Positions 1-6,720 of a stretch of 32,034 nt of DNA are shown one piece after another. Within the stretch, counting starts at the first letter, position 1. Each line of letters begins with the position of its first letter. The notes below the pieces were generated by a model. That model was not told the origin of the DNA, did no database searches, and saw only the letters and a list, made by a program, of their open reading frames with translations. The stretch is from NCBI GenBank assembly GCA_016208165.1, contig JACQYL010000004.1, forward strand, positions 1 to 32,034, given 5' to 3'. The translations under genes and the position numbers were made by a program. This DNA comes from Deltaproteobacteria bacterium. Lineage in GTDB: Bacteria; Desulfobacterota; Desulfarculia; JACQYL01.

Positions 1-1
1 C

Positions 2-604
2 GCTATAACAGTCCATGAATATGCGCACGGAAGAGTTGCCTACCTGTTCGGGGATCCAACGGCAAAGATGATGGGCCGATTGACGTTCAACCCGTTCTCC
101 CATCTGGACCCCATGGGAGCCATCTACTTTCTCCTGGTCGGATTCGGGTGGGCCAAACCCGTTCCCATAGAGCCTCGTTACTTCAAGAACCCCAGACGCG
201 ATCAGGTTCTTGTATCATTGGCCGGTCCTTCCGCAAACTTCGCAACGGCCATTATCTGTGGAATCGTATTGAGGAATTTCTTTTGGGAGAACCAGCAATT
301 TCTTATGGTGTTCTCTCAGATGGTGGTGTTGAACCTGGCGTTTGCCCTGTTCAATTTGCTTCCGATCCCGCCCTTGGATGGGAGCCACGTTGTGGAAGGT
401 ATGTTGCCCCTGAGGCAGGCATATCAATACAGACGTTGGTCAAGATACGGTCCCATGGTGCTTTTGGGAATCCTTGTGTTTGATAATCTCACCCGTGCAG
501 GAATCCTGAATGCCATTTTAGGTACACCCGTAATAGTTCTTTCTTACTATCTGGGTGGGGGAGCCGTTATCGCCGGACTTCATCTTCTAAGCCTGCTGCA
601 TTGA
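2..604 (+). CDS. Site-2 protease family (M50) membrane zinc metalloprotease, 5' end missing
   Basis: The reading frame is open from the first bases of the window, so the start lies upstream; about 200 residues are visible. The zinc-binding HExxH motif appears as HEYAH near the left edge, and the second M50 signature appears downstream as NLLPIPPLDG, which supplies the third metal ligand (Asp). Between and after them are several hydrophobic stretches, for example around FATAIICGIV and PMVLLGILVF, and the protein ends in a hydrophobic helix. The compact size and lack of a PDZ domain fit the small 'site-2 protease family' group common in anaerobes, not RseP. Members of the family cleave within the membrane; the substrate here is unknown. 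An internal ATG at 68 would cut off HEYAH and is not a credible start. Confidence 0.9.
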   Translation, partial: AITVHEYAHGRVAYLFGDPTAKMMGRLTFNPFSHLDPMGAIYFLLVGFGWAKPVPIEPRYFKNPRRDQVLVSLAGPSANFATAIICGIVLRNFFWENQQFLMVFSQMVVLNLAFALFNLLPIPPLDGSHVVEGMLPLRQAYQYRRWSRYGPMVLLGILVFDNLTRAGILNAILGTPVIVLSYYLGGGAVIAGLHLLSLLH

Positions 605-753
605 CGGGACACACCCGAGGGGGTCCTTTGAGCATGGTCTTTCAGGAAAGGCGATCGAAGGTTTGAGAAGGGCGGACCCGAGGGCGATATCCTACGGGCT
701 GTTGGCGAAATCGGCGAACGGCCCCCGCAACGGAAGCCGTCCGCCTCGTAGGT

Positions 754-1170
754 TCAAGATTGAAATCGATTGTCCCGATTGTGTTCCAGGACATACTCTT
801 TCTTGAATTCGCGATTCATGAATACGGCGCATCGCTCACAGGGACCCGGACACAGCGTCTCTTGTTTCTCACGCACACTCCAACACGGCACATGCGGATT
901 TTTGTACGCCGGGCAATCCTCGCGAGTGTCGCAGTCGAACACGTTCCAGCACGGGGCCATAACCAGGAGGTTTTTCAGCCCGGTGAGCGTGAAACCCCGC
1001 TGGTGGATCAAGTCGTGTATTCTTCGGACCTGAAGCACCTCGAAATCCGTGTACAGCCGATTGTTGGTGTGAGGGTGACGCTTGGGTTTGATGAACCCTT
1101 CTTTCTCGTATTCTCGAATGCGCTTTTGGGAGAGATTGACCTCCCTGCTAACCTCGTTGATCAGATACAC
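754..1170 (-). CDS. MerR-family transcriptional regulator with C-terminal Cys-rich (CW-type) domain
   Basis: The 138-residue protein begins with a MerR winged-helix domain: residues 1-70 include the helix-turn-helix around NEVSREVNLSQKRIREYEKEG and the wing with NRLYTDFEV. The C-terminal half carries many cysteines in the pattern CW-x4-C...C...CW...C-x3-C-x2-C-x-VF. This resembles the 'CW' cysteine modules found on regulators of sulfate reducers and relatives, and it suggests metal or Fe-S binding (inference). The start is a GTG at 1170, preceded by GGGGAGG at 1183-1177 with a 6-nt spacer, which is better than any ATG nearby. The gene has its own promoter with a dyad at the -10 region. That suggests autoregulation, as is usual for MerR proteins. 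The signal it senses is unknown. Confidence 0.85.
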   Translation of the reverse strand: MYLINEVSREVNLSQKRIREYEKEGFIKPKRHPHTNNRLYTDFEVLQVRRIHDLIHQRGFTLTGLKNLLVMAPCWNVFDCDTREDCPAYKNPHVPCWSVREKQETLCPGPCERCAVFMNREFKKEYVLEHNRDNRFQS

Positions 1171-1324
1171 AACATACCTCCCCTGGATAGAAATGATTAC
1201 GAAAAGAACAACGCGTGCTTCAGGCTACGGCCGCTTCTCCTTCGAAGGGCGAAACCGCCCCGTTTGTGCTACCCATCTGAAACGTGAACCATTTCTTGGC
1301 CGTGACGCGTATGGATTTCTAGCC

Positions 1325-1361
1325 GGTATATAGTCTATACCCGCTTGGGTGTAGATGTCAA
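1325..1361 (-). promoter_or_regulatory. Promoter of the MerR gene with a dyad operator over the -10
   Basis: On the minus strand a consensus -35 TTGACA (1361-1356) is followed by a 16-bp spacer and TATAGA (1339-1334). The -10 lies inside a perfect 6-bp inverted repeat, GGTATA/TATACC, with a 5-nt centre (1325-1341); one mismatch extends it to 1322-1344. MerR operators normally lie between -35 and -10 with a 19-20 bp spacer. This one covers the -10, so simple repression is as likely as activation. Confidence 0.6.
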
Positions 1362-1371
1362 TCATTGGAGA

Positions 1372-1407
1372 TAAAAAAAGCCCCCGATCTCATACAAGAT
1401 CGGGGGC
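1372..1407 (-). terminator. Rho-independent terminator downstream of lpxA
   Basis: A perfect 11-bp stem (1380-1390 with 1397-1407, GCCCCCGATCT and its complement) closes a 6-nt loop. On the minus strand it is followed directly by a run of seven T. It lies between the end of lpxA and the MerR promoter, whose -35 begins only about 10 bp away, so the two transcription units are cleanly separated. Confidence 0.9.
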
Positions 1408-1522
1408 CATATGAAGAAGGGGAGATAGGGAAGCAGAGTTTTGTTTTGCTCTGCATTAAAATAGACCCGAGATGGAAAGAAACGTTTAGCGTTCGTCTCA
1501 AAAAAATTATTTCCAGTCTCGT

Positions 1523-2299
1523 TCACTTCTTTCCAAAAGCCACCCCCCGCTCCGAAGACCTCATAAATTCAAGCAGATGCTGCACGTCAGGTGTTTGAGG
1601 GACCGTTGCCTCCACCTCCTCGAGGGCCGTCGACAACCTCTTCCCCGAACGAAACACTATGCTGAAACTCTTTTTGAGCGATCGAATCCGCTCCTCGGAG
1701 AACCCGGCCCTCTGGAGCCCCACCAGATTCAGCGCTCGCACGGTATGCACGCCGTCCACTATACAGAACGGAGGTACATCCTTGCTCGTCCTGGCGGCTC
1801 CCCTCATCAGCGAATGTCGTCCGACCCGGCAGAACTGATGGACCAGACACAAGGAACTGAGCATAGCGCTATCTTGCACCTCCACATGCCCCGCCAACGA
1901 CGAATTGTTCACCATAATCACATGATTTCCAACAGAGCAGTTGTGCGCCACGTGCGCGTTCACCATAAAGAAATTGTGATCCCCAATCGTCGTTACGCTT
2001 TCCGGTTTGGTGCCCCGATGCACCGTGGCATGCTCACGAAAAATATTGTGGTCTCCGATGCGAACATAGCTTCTTTCCCCTTCAAAGGAGAGGTCCTGAG
2101 GAAGGTCTCCGATCACGGCGCCCGTGTGGATCGTGTTGTAAGAGCCCATGGTTGTGTACGATTTGATATGCGCTCCCGCCATGATGCGGCAATGGTCGCC
2201 AATGACGACGTGGTCCTCGATCACGGCATACGGACCGACTTCAACGTCGGAGCCAAGCGAGCTTTCCTCGTGAATAACAGCCGTAGGATGTACCTTCAT
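1523..2299 (-). CDS. lpxA: Acyl-[ACP]--UDP-N-acetylglucosamine O-acyltransferase (LpxA)
   Basis: LpxA transfers a 3-hydroxyacyl chain from acyl-ACP to UDP-GlcNAc, the first step of lipid A synthesis, in the cytoplasm. The protein (258 residues; E. coli LpxA has 262) is a left-handed parallel beta-helix made of hexapeptide repeats (for example VEVGPYAVIEDHVVIGDH). It keeps the family landmarks: IGDLPQDLSFEGE, HRGT, the NAHVAHNC segment with the catalytic histidine, LAGHV and VHQFCRVG. The C-terminal helical part is also present. The start chosen is ATG 2299, with GGAG at 2309-2306 and a 6-nt spacer; the in-frame GTG at 2311 overlaps that ribosome site. lpxA usually sits with lpxD, fabZ and lpxB. 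Here it stands alone with its own terminator, so it may be a second copy or an enzyme acting on a related nucleotide sugar. Confidence 0.9.
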   Translation of the reverse strand: MKVHPTAVIHEESSLGSDVEVGPYAVIEDHVVIGDHCRIMAGAHIKSYTTMGSYNTIHTGAVIGDLPQDLSFEGERSYVRIGDHNIFREHATVHRGTKPESVTTIGDHNFFMVNAHVAHNCSVGNHVIMVNNSSLAGHVEVQDSAMLSSLCLVHQFCRVGRHSLMRGAARTSKDVPPFCIVDGVHTVRALNLVGLQRAGFSEERIRSLKKSFSIVFRSGKRLSTALEEVEATVPQTPDVQHLLEFMRSSERGVAFGKK

Positions 2300-2862
2300 T
2301 ACGATCTCCACATAGAAAACACGTTTTCTTCTCTACATCATCCGCCGACAACGTTGTCGGTGAAATCCAGTCCACGGTTTGCCGCGTCCCCTGCGCCGGG
2401 CCATGGATCGCCGGGATCTCCAAAAGATCGAAACGCACCGGCATCGGCCATGACACCGTGAACGAGGCGAAAAATCCCTGAATAAGAAGCCTTTAGGGAC
2501 TTCCACCGTTTCTGTCAACACCATTTCAGGAAAGCTCGGCGCTCGCCCGGCCAGTCACAGCTCAAGCGTGTTCGTCAATCAGGGTATCCGCGCTATGGTC
2601 GTCCGAATGGGCGTTTCGAGGTGAGAGCCTTTACACGTAAAAAAAGAATGGGGCGCGTCCCGTTCACACACAGGACACGCCCCACGATTCAAACTGGTAG
2701 TCGCCTCGGACGCAAGCGCTTTCGGCAAACCGAAAAGAATATGACGGTCGGAAACAGCTGGAGAGAACCGGGGCTCATTGCGAACACATCCGTTCCGCTC
2801 TCCCCGGAAATCTCATGAAACGGACCGTAAGCTCGAAACAGCGCTATGACCGTGGCTAGGTG
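2300..2862. other. Intergenic region upstream of lpxA: palindrome, possible promoter, terminator
   Basis: No gene is supported here. The stretch holds a perfect palindrome GAAAACACGTTTTC (2315-2328) just upstream of the lpxA ribosome site. It also holds a weak minus-strand promoter candidate: TTGACA at 2518-2513, a 17-bp spacer, and the poor -10 TAAAGG at 2495-2490. At 2639-2684 is the terminator of the MucR-like gene. The rest, about 2685-2862, shows nothing I can interpret. Confidence 0.5.
2639..2684 (-). terminator. Rho-independent terminator downstream of the MucR-like gene
   Basis: Stem arms 2649-2660 and 2673-2684 pair over 11 of 12 positions (TGGGGCG and GTCC against their complements, one C/A mismatch) around a 12-nt loop. 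On the minus strand the stem is followed by ATTCTTTTTTT. It lies about 180 bp after the MucR-like stop codon. Confidence 0.8.
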
Positions 2863-3309
2863 TTATTTCTTTCCCGCCTTCTTGGCGCGAGCCTTCTTCA
2901 GCATTTCGCCCAGGCCCCGTTCTTTGGCCCATCTTTTCCTTTTTGCCGTCAACGACTTAGCGGCCAACGGCTGATTCAAAGGAATCCCCCATTTTTTCTT
3001 ATATTCCTTGGTGGTCAATCCGAACTGACTTAGATGTCTATTGGTGATTACTTTGAACTCTTGACCGTTTTCAAGGCTGATCACTTTGTTTCTCTGGACG
3101 GACTTCAGGGGGTCCTTCCTGTACATCTCTAACTCACTGGCTTCCTCTGGCTCAACCAGCTCTCTCTTGCCGCTCTCGAGATCCTGTATGCTCTTGAGTG
3201 TTGAAAACGTTTTGTGAAGCGCGCTTTCAATTTCTTCTGGAGACATCTTGCCCACGCCGGCTTGCGCTTGGACAATCTCGACAGCCATTTCAGTCAATGT
3301 TTTGGCCAT
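2863..3309 (-). CDS. Ros/MucR-type transcriptional regulator lacking most zinc ligands
   Basis: This 148-residue protein matches the Ros/MucR family in its second half: ISLENGQEFKVITNRHLSQFGLTTKEYKKKWGIP, then an AKRKRWAKERGLG segment and a Lys-rich tail (KKARAKKAGKK). In classic Ros/MucR the zinc finger uses two Cys and two His. Here the positions expected to be Cys are Ser and Asn, one His (RHL) remains, and the last His position is not His, so a normal zinc finger cannot form. Zinc-free Ros homologues that still bind DNA are known. The N-terminal half (EIVQAQAGVGKMSPEEIESALHKTF) matches the usual helical oligomerisation region. The start is ATG 3309 with GGAGG at 3321-3317 and a 7-nt spacer. 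It has a near-consensus promoter and its own terminator. MucR proteins favour AT-rich targets and often autoregulate. Confidence 0.85.
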   Translation of the reverse strand: MAKTLTEMAVEIVQAQAGVGKMSPEEIESALHKTFSTLKSIQDLESGKRELVEPEEASELEMYRKDPLKSVQRNKVISLENGQEFKVITNRHLSQFGLTTKEYKKKWGIPLNQPLAAKSLTAKRKRWAKERGLGEMLKKARAKKAGKK

Positions 3310-3334
3310 AAGTTATCCTCCCGATTATTACTAT

Positions 3335-3373
3335 ATTATAACTTTATTATAAGTTGGATTGGATATTTGTCAA
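3335..3373 (-). promoter_or_regulatory. Consensus sigma-70 promoter of the MucR-like gene in an AT-rich tract
   Basis: The minus strand shows TTGACA (3373-3368), a 16-bp spacer and TATAAT (3351-3346), both hexamers at full consensus. A second TATAAT follows at 3340-3335. An inverted repeat AACTT-6-AAGTT (3340-3355) overlaps the -10. The AT-rich stretch with T-A steps is the kind of site MucR proteins bind, so autorepression is a reasonable inference. Confidence 0.8.
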
Positions 3374-3986
3374 GAATTAAGTTCAGAAGAAAAATAGGTG
3401 AACACTACCAATCCCTGTAACAACGCGAATCAAGAAAACATAGCGGCGCTTCATCCTCTTTCAAGGAACGAAACGGTTCTATCAAGAAAGATAATCTCTG
3501 AGTTCCTCCTTGAAAATCAAGAACAGGCCTTGTCAAAACATCCTCCCGAAACCTTTCGTCTGAACCAAATGTCCATTACCTTCAATTCGAATATCCTCTA
3601 AAAGAGGAGGATTTCGAACTCTTGGACCTATAACGAAAAATTTCACTAAAGCATCGGTTTTGAATGATCAGGGCCACAAAGGATCATTTTCTATCGATTG
3701 AGTGTCAAAACGTCGTACGATGTCTTTAATCAAAAACGCGTGTTGATCCATTCAACCGGATCGAGCGATCGTTTTATCCATGCGATGCAATTTCGAGGAA
3801 GAGATCGAGAGGCGCCGGAGGGAGATGGCGGTGCTTTTCGCTATCTTTCTTACTTGCGTAGAGAGCGTGTCTCAATCACACGAAATGCGCTCCGCCTCTT
3901 TCGGATCAGCGGCCCCGATCGGCATTCGCCGCAATCTTCGCAGAACTCAGGTTTTGTTACCCCGGGCGTTTTGAACAGGGACGGAA
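3374..3986. other. Intergenic stretch with no supported gene
   Basis: About 610 bp between the MucR promoter and the 3' end of the NamZ-like gene. Short open frames occur on the plus strand, but none has a ribosome site or a recognisable protein. A small hairpin (CCTCT-AAA-AGAGG, near 3594-3609) has no T-tract. No terminator for the transporter operon could be identified with confidence. Confidence 0.4.
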
Positions 3987-4892
3987 TCACTCGTACAACA
4001 GAAACGGCTTTCGGTCCTCCCGGAACCGGGAAAGCTCCTCTTCCCAGGTTTTCCTTTCGTTGGCCAGATCCGCCCCCTGTTCCAGATTCAGGCGCAGCGT
4101 GCGGCTCCCGAGGATCAGGTCGATCGGCATTCGCCGGTATTCGTATTCATAAGGAGGAGCTTTCCATTCGAAACCGTCGGGATAAAGGTCCATCACGTCC
4201 TGCAACAGGCACAGGCTCACGTAATAGATGTCCAACAAATCCGCATCGACCACGTGCAAATGAAAACCGTGACACGTCTCGCCCGCCCATTTGCTGAACG
4301 TGGGCTCGAATGCGATTTCACGAAGGACTACGCCCGGTATGTCCCGCGCCAAAAACCGTTCCTTCAGTTCGGTCGCCCGGATGTAAGGCGCGCCGAACAT
4401 TTCAAAAGGTCTCGTGGTTCCTCGTCCTTCGGATACATTGGTCCCTTCCCAAATGACCTGCCCCGGGATCCTCTTCCCGTCCCTCCGGCACGCCATCATG
4501 CAAAGCGCCATGGTATATATAAACGTGTACACCCGGGTTCCCACGTCTTGAAGGTCCACCACCAGTACTTCGATGTCTTTCAACATTTCCGGGCTGGGTG
4601 CACGATTCTCTCCATAGAGCGAGTTGACGGGCAGACCGGTTGACGAATCTTCGTAACTCGAAGATACGATCATATTGTCCTGCTTTTCGCCTCGAAAACC
4701 GTGCTGGGGTGAAAACAGGCACTTCAGTGTTTTCGGATACCGTTGGGAAAGCAGGTCCTTGGTGTGAACAAGATGGCGGTCCACGGAGGCCTGGTTCGCC
4801 AAAATCCCGAACGGACTCTTTTCCAGATCGAGAGCGCCGCGATCGAGAAGAACTTCCACGCCGATGCGAAACTCCTCAATGGATGCAACCAC
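3987..4892 (-). CDS. NamZ/DUF1343-family exo-beta-N-acetylmuramidase-like protein with a large internal deletion
   Basis: The 301-residue product matches DUF1343 (NamZ), which releases terminal MurNAc from peptidoglycan fragments. Family landmarks are GILANQASVDR, LFSPQHGFRG, TGLPVNSLYGENRAPSPEML, VDLQDVGTRVYTFIYTMAL, then WEGTNVSEGRGTTRPFE and EPTFSKWAGETCHGFHLHV. Comparison with B. subtilis YbbC/NamZ from memory shows that CRRDGK joins directly to RIPGQVIWEGTN. The intervening 90-100 residues, normally containing the DRPNPxGG and PSPNMPT motifs, are absent without any frameshift. The Glu proposed as catalytic in NamZ (SPEHG) is Gln here; a Gln-bearing subfamily may exist. The start is GTG 4892, 2 nt after the permease stop, with TGAGG at 4905-4901. 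It is the last gene of the transporter operon. Activity is doubtful. Confidence 0.8.
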   Translation of the reverse strand: MVASIEEFRIGVEVLLDRGALDLEKSPFGILANQASVDRHLVHTKDLLSQRYPKTLKCLFSPQHGFRGEKQDNMIVSSSYEDSSTGLPVNSLYGENRAPSPEMLKDIEVLVVDLQDVGTRVYTFIYTMALCMMACRRDGKRIPGQVIWEGTNVSEGRGTTRPFEMFGAPYIRATELKERFLARDIPGVVLREIAFEPTFSKWAGETCHGFHLHVVDADLLDIYYVSLCLLQDVMDLYPDGFEWKAPPYEYEYRRMPIDLILGSRTLRLNLEQGADLANERKTWEEELSRFREDRKPFLLYE

Positions 4893-4894
4893 CG

Positions 4895-5740
4895 TTAATT
4901 CCTCATTTTGGGGTTCAAAGCAGCCTGAATGCCTTCCCCCAGAAGGTTGAACCCCAGAACACTCACTAAGATGGCCAACCCCGGATAAAGAGACAGCCAC
5001 CAGGCGATCTGCAAATTGTCCTTACCCTCTGTGAGAATGTTCCCCCAGCTCGGAGTGGGAGGCTGAACTCCAATGCCCAGGAAGCTCAAAGCGCTTTCCG
5101 TCAGAATGGCCCCCGCCACTCCCAACGTCGCTGAAACCACCACGGGGGCCCATGCGTTTCGCAGAATGTGAAAAAAGATGATCCTCATGTCTCCCGCGCC
5201 GGCCGCCCTCGCCGCAAGTACGAACTCCCTCTCTCTAAGGCTGAGAAATTCGGCGCGAACCAGACGGGCCACCCCCATCCATCCCGTAAGCCCGATCACG
5301 GCCATGATGTTCCAGATACTGGGTTCCAAAAAAGCGATCACGGCCAGGATCAGGAAAAAGGAGGGAAAGCACAGCATGACGTCCACGAACCGCATAATCA
5401 CCACATCGACCCACCCGCGGTAAAACCCGGCCAACGCTCCCAAGACGATTCCGATGAGAGTGGCAATGCCAACCGCTACGAAACCCACTTTCAACGAAAT
5501 CTGGGAACCATAGATCATCCGGCTCAACAAGTCCCGGCCCAATTGATCCGTGCCGAAAGGATGTTCCGGGGACGGGGGACTCAAAATCAGTTTCACGTTG
5601 ATGACCTCGGGATCATGGGGAGCCAGGACTGGAGCCGCCAAAGACACGACGAAGAGAAAAAGCACCACCAGACTTCCGACCAGCGCAAGCCTGTTGGCTC
5701 GAAAACGGCGCCAGTTTTCCGACAGAAGCGTGTCCCGCAT
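4895..5740 (-). CDS. Dipeptide/oligopeptide-type ABC transporter permease (DppC/OppC family)
   Basis: This is the second inner-membrane channel subunit of a peptide-type ABC importer, about 281 residues as expected. The N-terminal DppC signature (ENWRRFRANRLALVGSLVVLFLF) is a short cytoplasmic helix followed by the first membrane segment. It is followed by HPFGTDQLGRDLLSRMIYGSQISL, typical of the subfamily, and by the EAA loop AARAAGAGDMRIIFFHILRNAWAP, which contacts the ATPase. The C-terminal region GIGVQPPTPSWGNILTEG is also characteristic. The start ATG 5740 overlaps the upstream permease stop (TGATG); a GTG at 5743 is an alternative. It is translationally coupled to its neighbours. No ATPase genes of the DppD/DppF type lie in the operon. 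Confidence 0.93.
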   Translation of the reverse strand: MRDTLLSENWRRFRANRLALVGSLVVLFLFVVSLAAPVLAPHDPEVINVKLILSPPSPEHPFGTDQLGRDLLSRMIYGSQISLKVGFVAVGIATLIGIVLGALAGFYRGWVDVVIMRFVDVMLCFPSFFLILAVIAFLEPSIWNIMAVIGLTGWMGVARLVRAEFLSLREREFVLAARAAGAGDMRIIFFHILRNAWAPVVVSATLGVAGAILTESALSFLGIGVQPPTPSWGNILTEGKDNLQIAWWLSLYPGLAILVSVLGFNLLGEGIQAALNPKMRN

Positions 5741-6717
5741 CACTTTCCCGTCCTGATTCTGGGATCCACCACGGCGTACGAGACGTCCGCCAGCAGGTTG
5801 CCGACCAGCGTCAGCACGGCTCCTATTACGAGAGAACCCATGATCACCGGATAATCCCGAGCCATCACGCTCTGGTAAAAGAGTTGCCCCATGCCGGGTA
5901 TGGCGAATATGGATTCGAAGATAACGCTCCCTCCGATCAATCCGGGCACGGACAATCCGAGAACGGTAATCACCGGCATTAGAGCGTTCCTCAACGCGTG
6001 CTTCAGGATCACGCGCATTTCGCTGAGTCCCTTGGCTCGGGCCGTGGTGATGTAATCCTGACCGATCACCTCCAGCATGTTGAACCGCATGTAGCGAGAA
6101 AAACCGGCCAAACCGCCGAAGGCCGAAATGAGCACCGGCAGGATCAGGTGTTTAGTCCGATCCCATAGCCAGGCCGGGTCGCTCATCTGATCGGCGTTGT
6201 AGGACGAGATGCCGCTGATGGGTAACCAGCCCAGGTGAACGCCGAAAAACAGCATGCACAACAGGGCCAGCCAGAAAGTCGGCGTGGCGAACCCGATGAA
6301 TACGAAAACCGTCGTGGATTTGTCAAAAAGGCTGTTCGGCCGAACGGCGGAAACAATCCCTATGGGTACGGCCACAGCCAGGATCAGCGCCAGGCTCAGT
6401 ACGTTGATAAGAATCGTGATAGGCAACCGCTCGAGGATTTTGTCCGCTACGGGCCGCCCGTCCGGAGAAAACGAGCGCCCGAAGTCCAGCCGCAGCATCC
6501 GGGAAAGCCAGAGGAAGTATTGAACGTGAAGGGGCTGATCCAGGCCGTAGAGCTTCTCGAGGCGGGCGCGCGCCTCGGGGGAAGCCTTGGGATTCATCTC
6601 GGTTTGCAGATCCACCGGCGAGCCCGGAGCCAGATGAATCACCACGAACGAAATCAAAGTGATCCCGATGAGAAGCGGGATCATGGATGCTAATCGTTTG
6701 AGTAAATAGACCCACAT
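5740..6717 (-). CDS. Dipeptide/oligopeptide-type ABC transporter permease (DppB/OppB family)
   Basis: This is the first channel subunit of the peptide-type importer, 325 residues, with about six membrane segments. Diagnostic parts are the N-terminus [28 protein letters not shown] and the segment LGLDxP-like [26 protein letters not shown]. Also present are the EAA loop [27 protein letters not shown] and the ending [10 protein letters not shown]. The start ATG 6717 lies 3 nt after the stop of the binding-protein gene, and its stop overlaps the next permease start. All four genes from 8406 to 3987 therefore look like one transcript. The substrate cannot be read from permease sequence; the NamZ-like neighbour hints at cell-wall-derived peptides or muropeptides. 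Confidence 0.94.
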   Translation of the reverse strand: MWVYLLKRLASMIPLLIGITLISFVVIHLAPGSPVDLQTEMNPKASPEARARLEKLYGLDQPLHVQYFLWLSRMLRLDFGRSFSPDGRPVADKILERLPITILINVLSLALILAVAVPIGIVSAVRPNSLFDKSTTVFVFIGFATPTFWLALLCMLFFGVHLGWLPISGISSYNADQMSDPAWLWDRTKHLILPVLISAFGGLAGFSRYMRFNMLEVIGQDYITTARAKGLSEMRVILKHALRNALMPVITVLGLSVPGLIGGSVIFESIFAIPGMGQLFYQSVMARDYPVIMGSLVIGAVLTLVGNLLADVSYAVVDPRIRTGK

Positions 6718-6720
6718 GTC

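Noticed and set aside
1577-2461. Plus-strand frame of 294 codons
   Set aside because: It lies antisense to lpxA, whose hexapeptide repeats and catalytic His are clear. The product looks like shadow sequence.
3698-4297. Plus-strand frame of 199 codons
   Set aside because: Half overlaps the NamZ-like gene on the other strand, there is no ribosome site, and the composition is that of an antisense frame.
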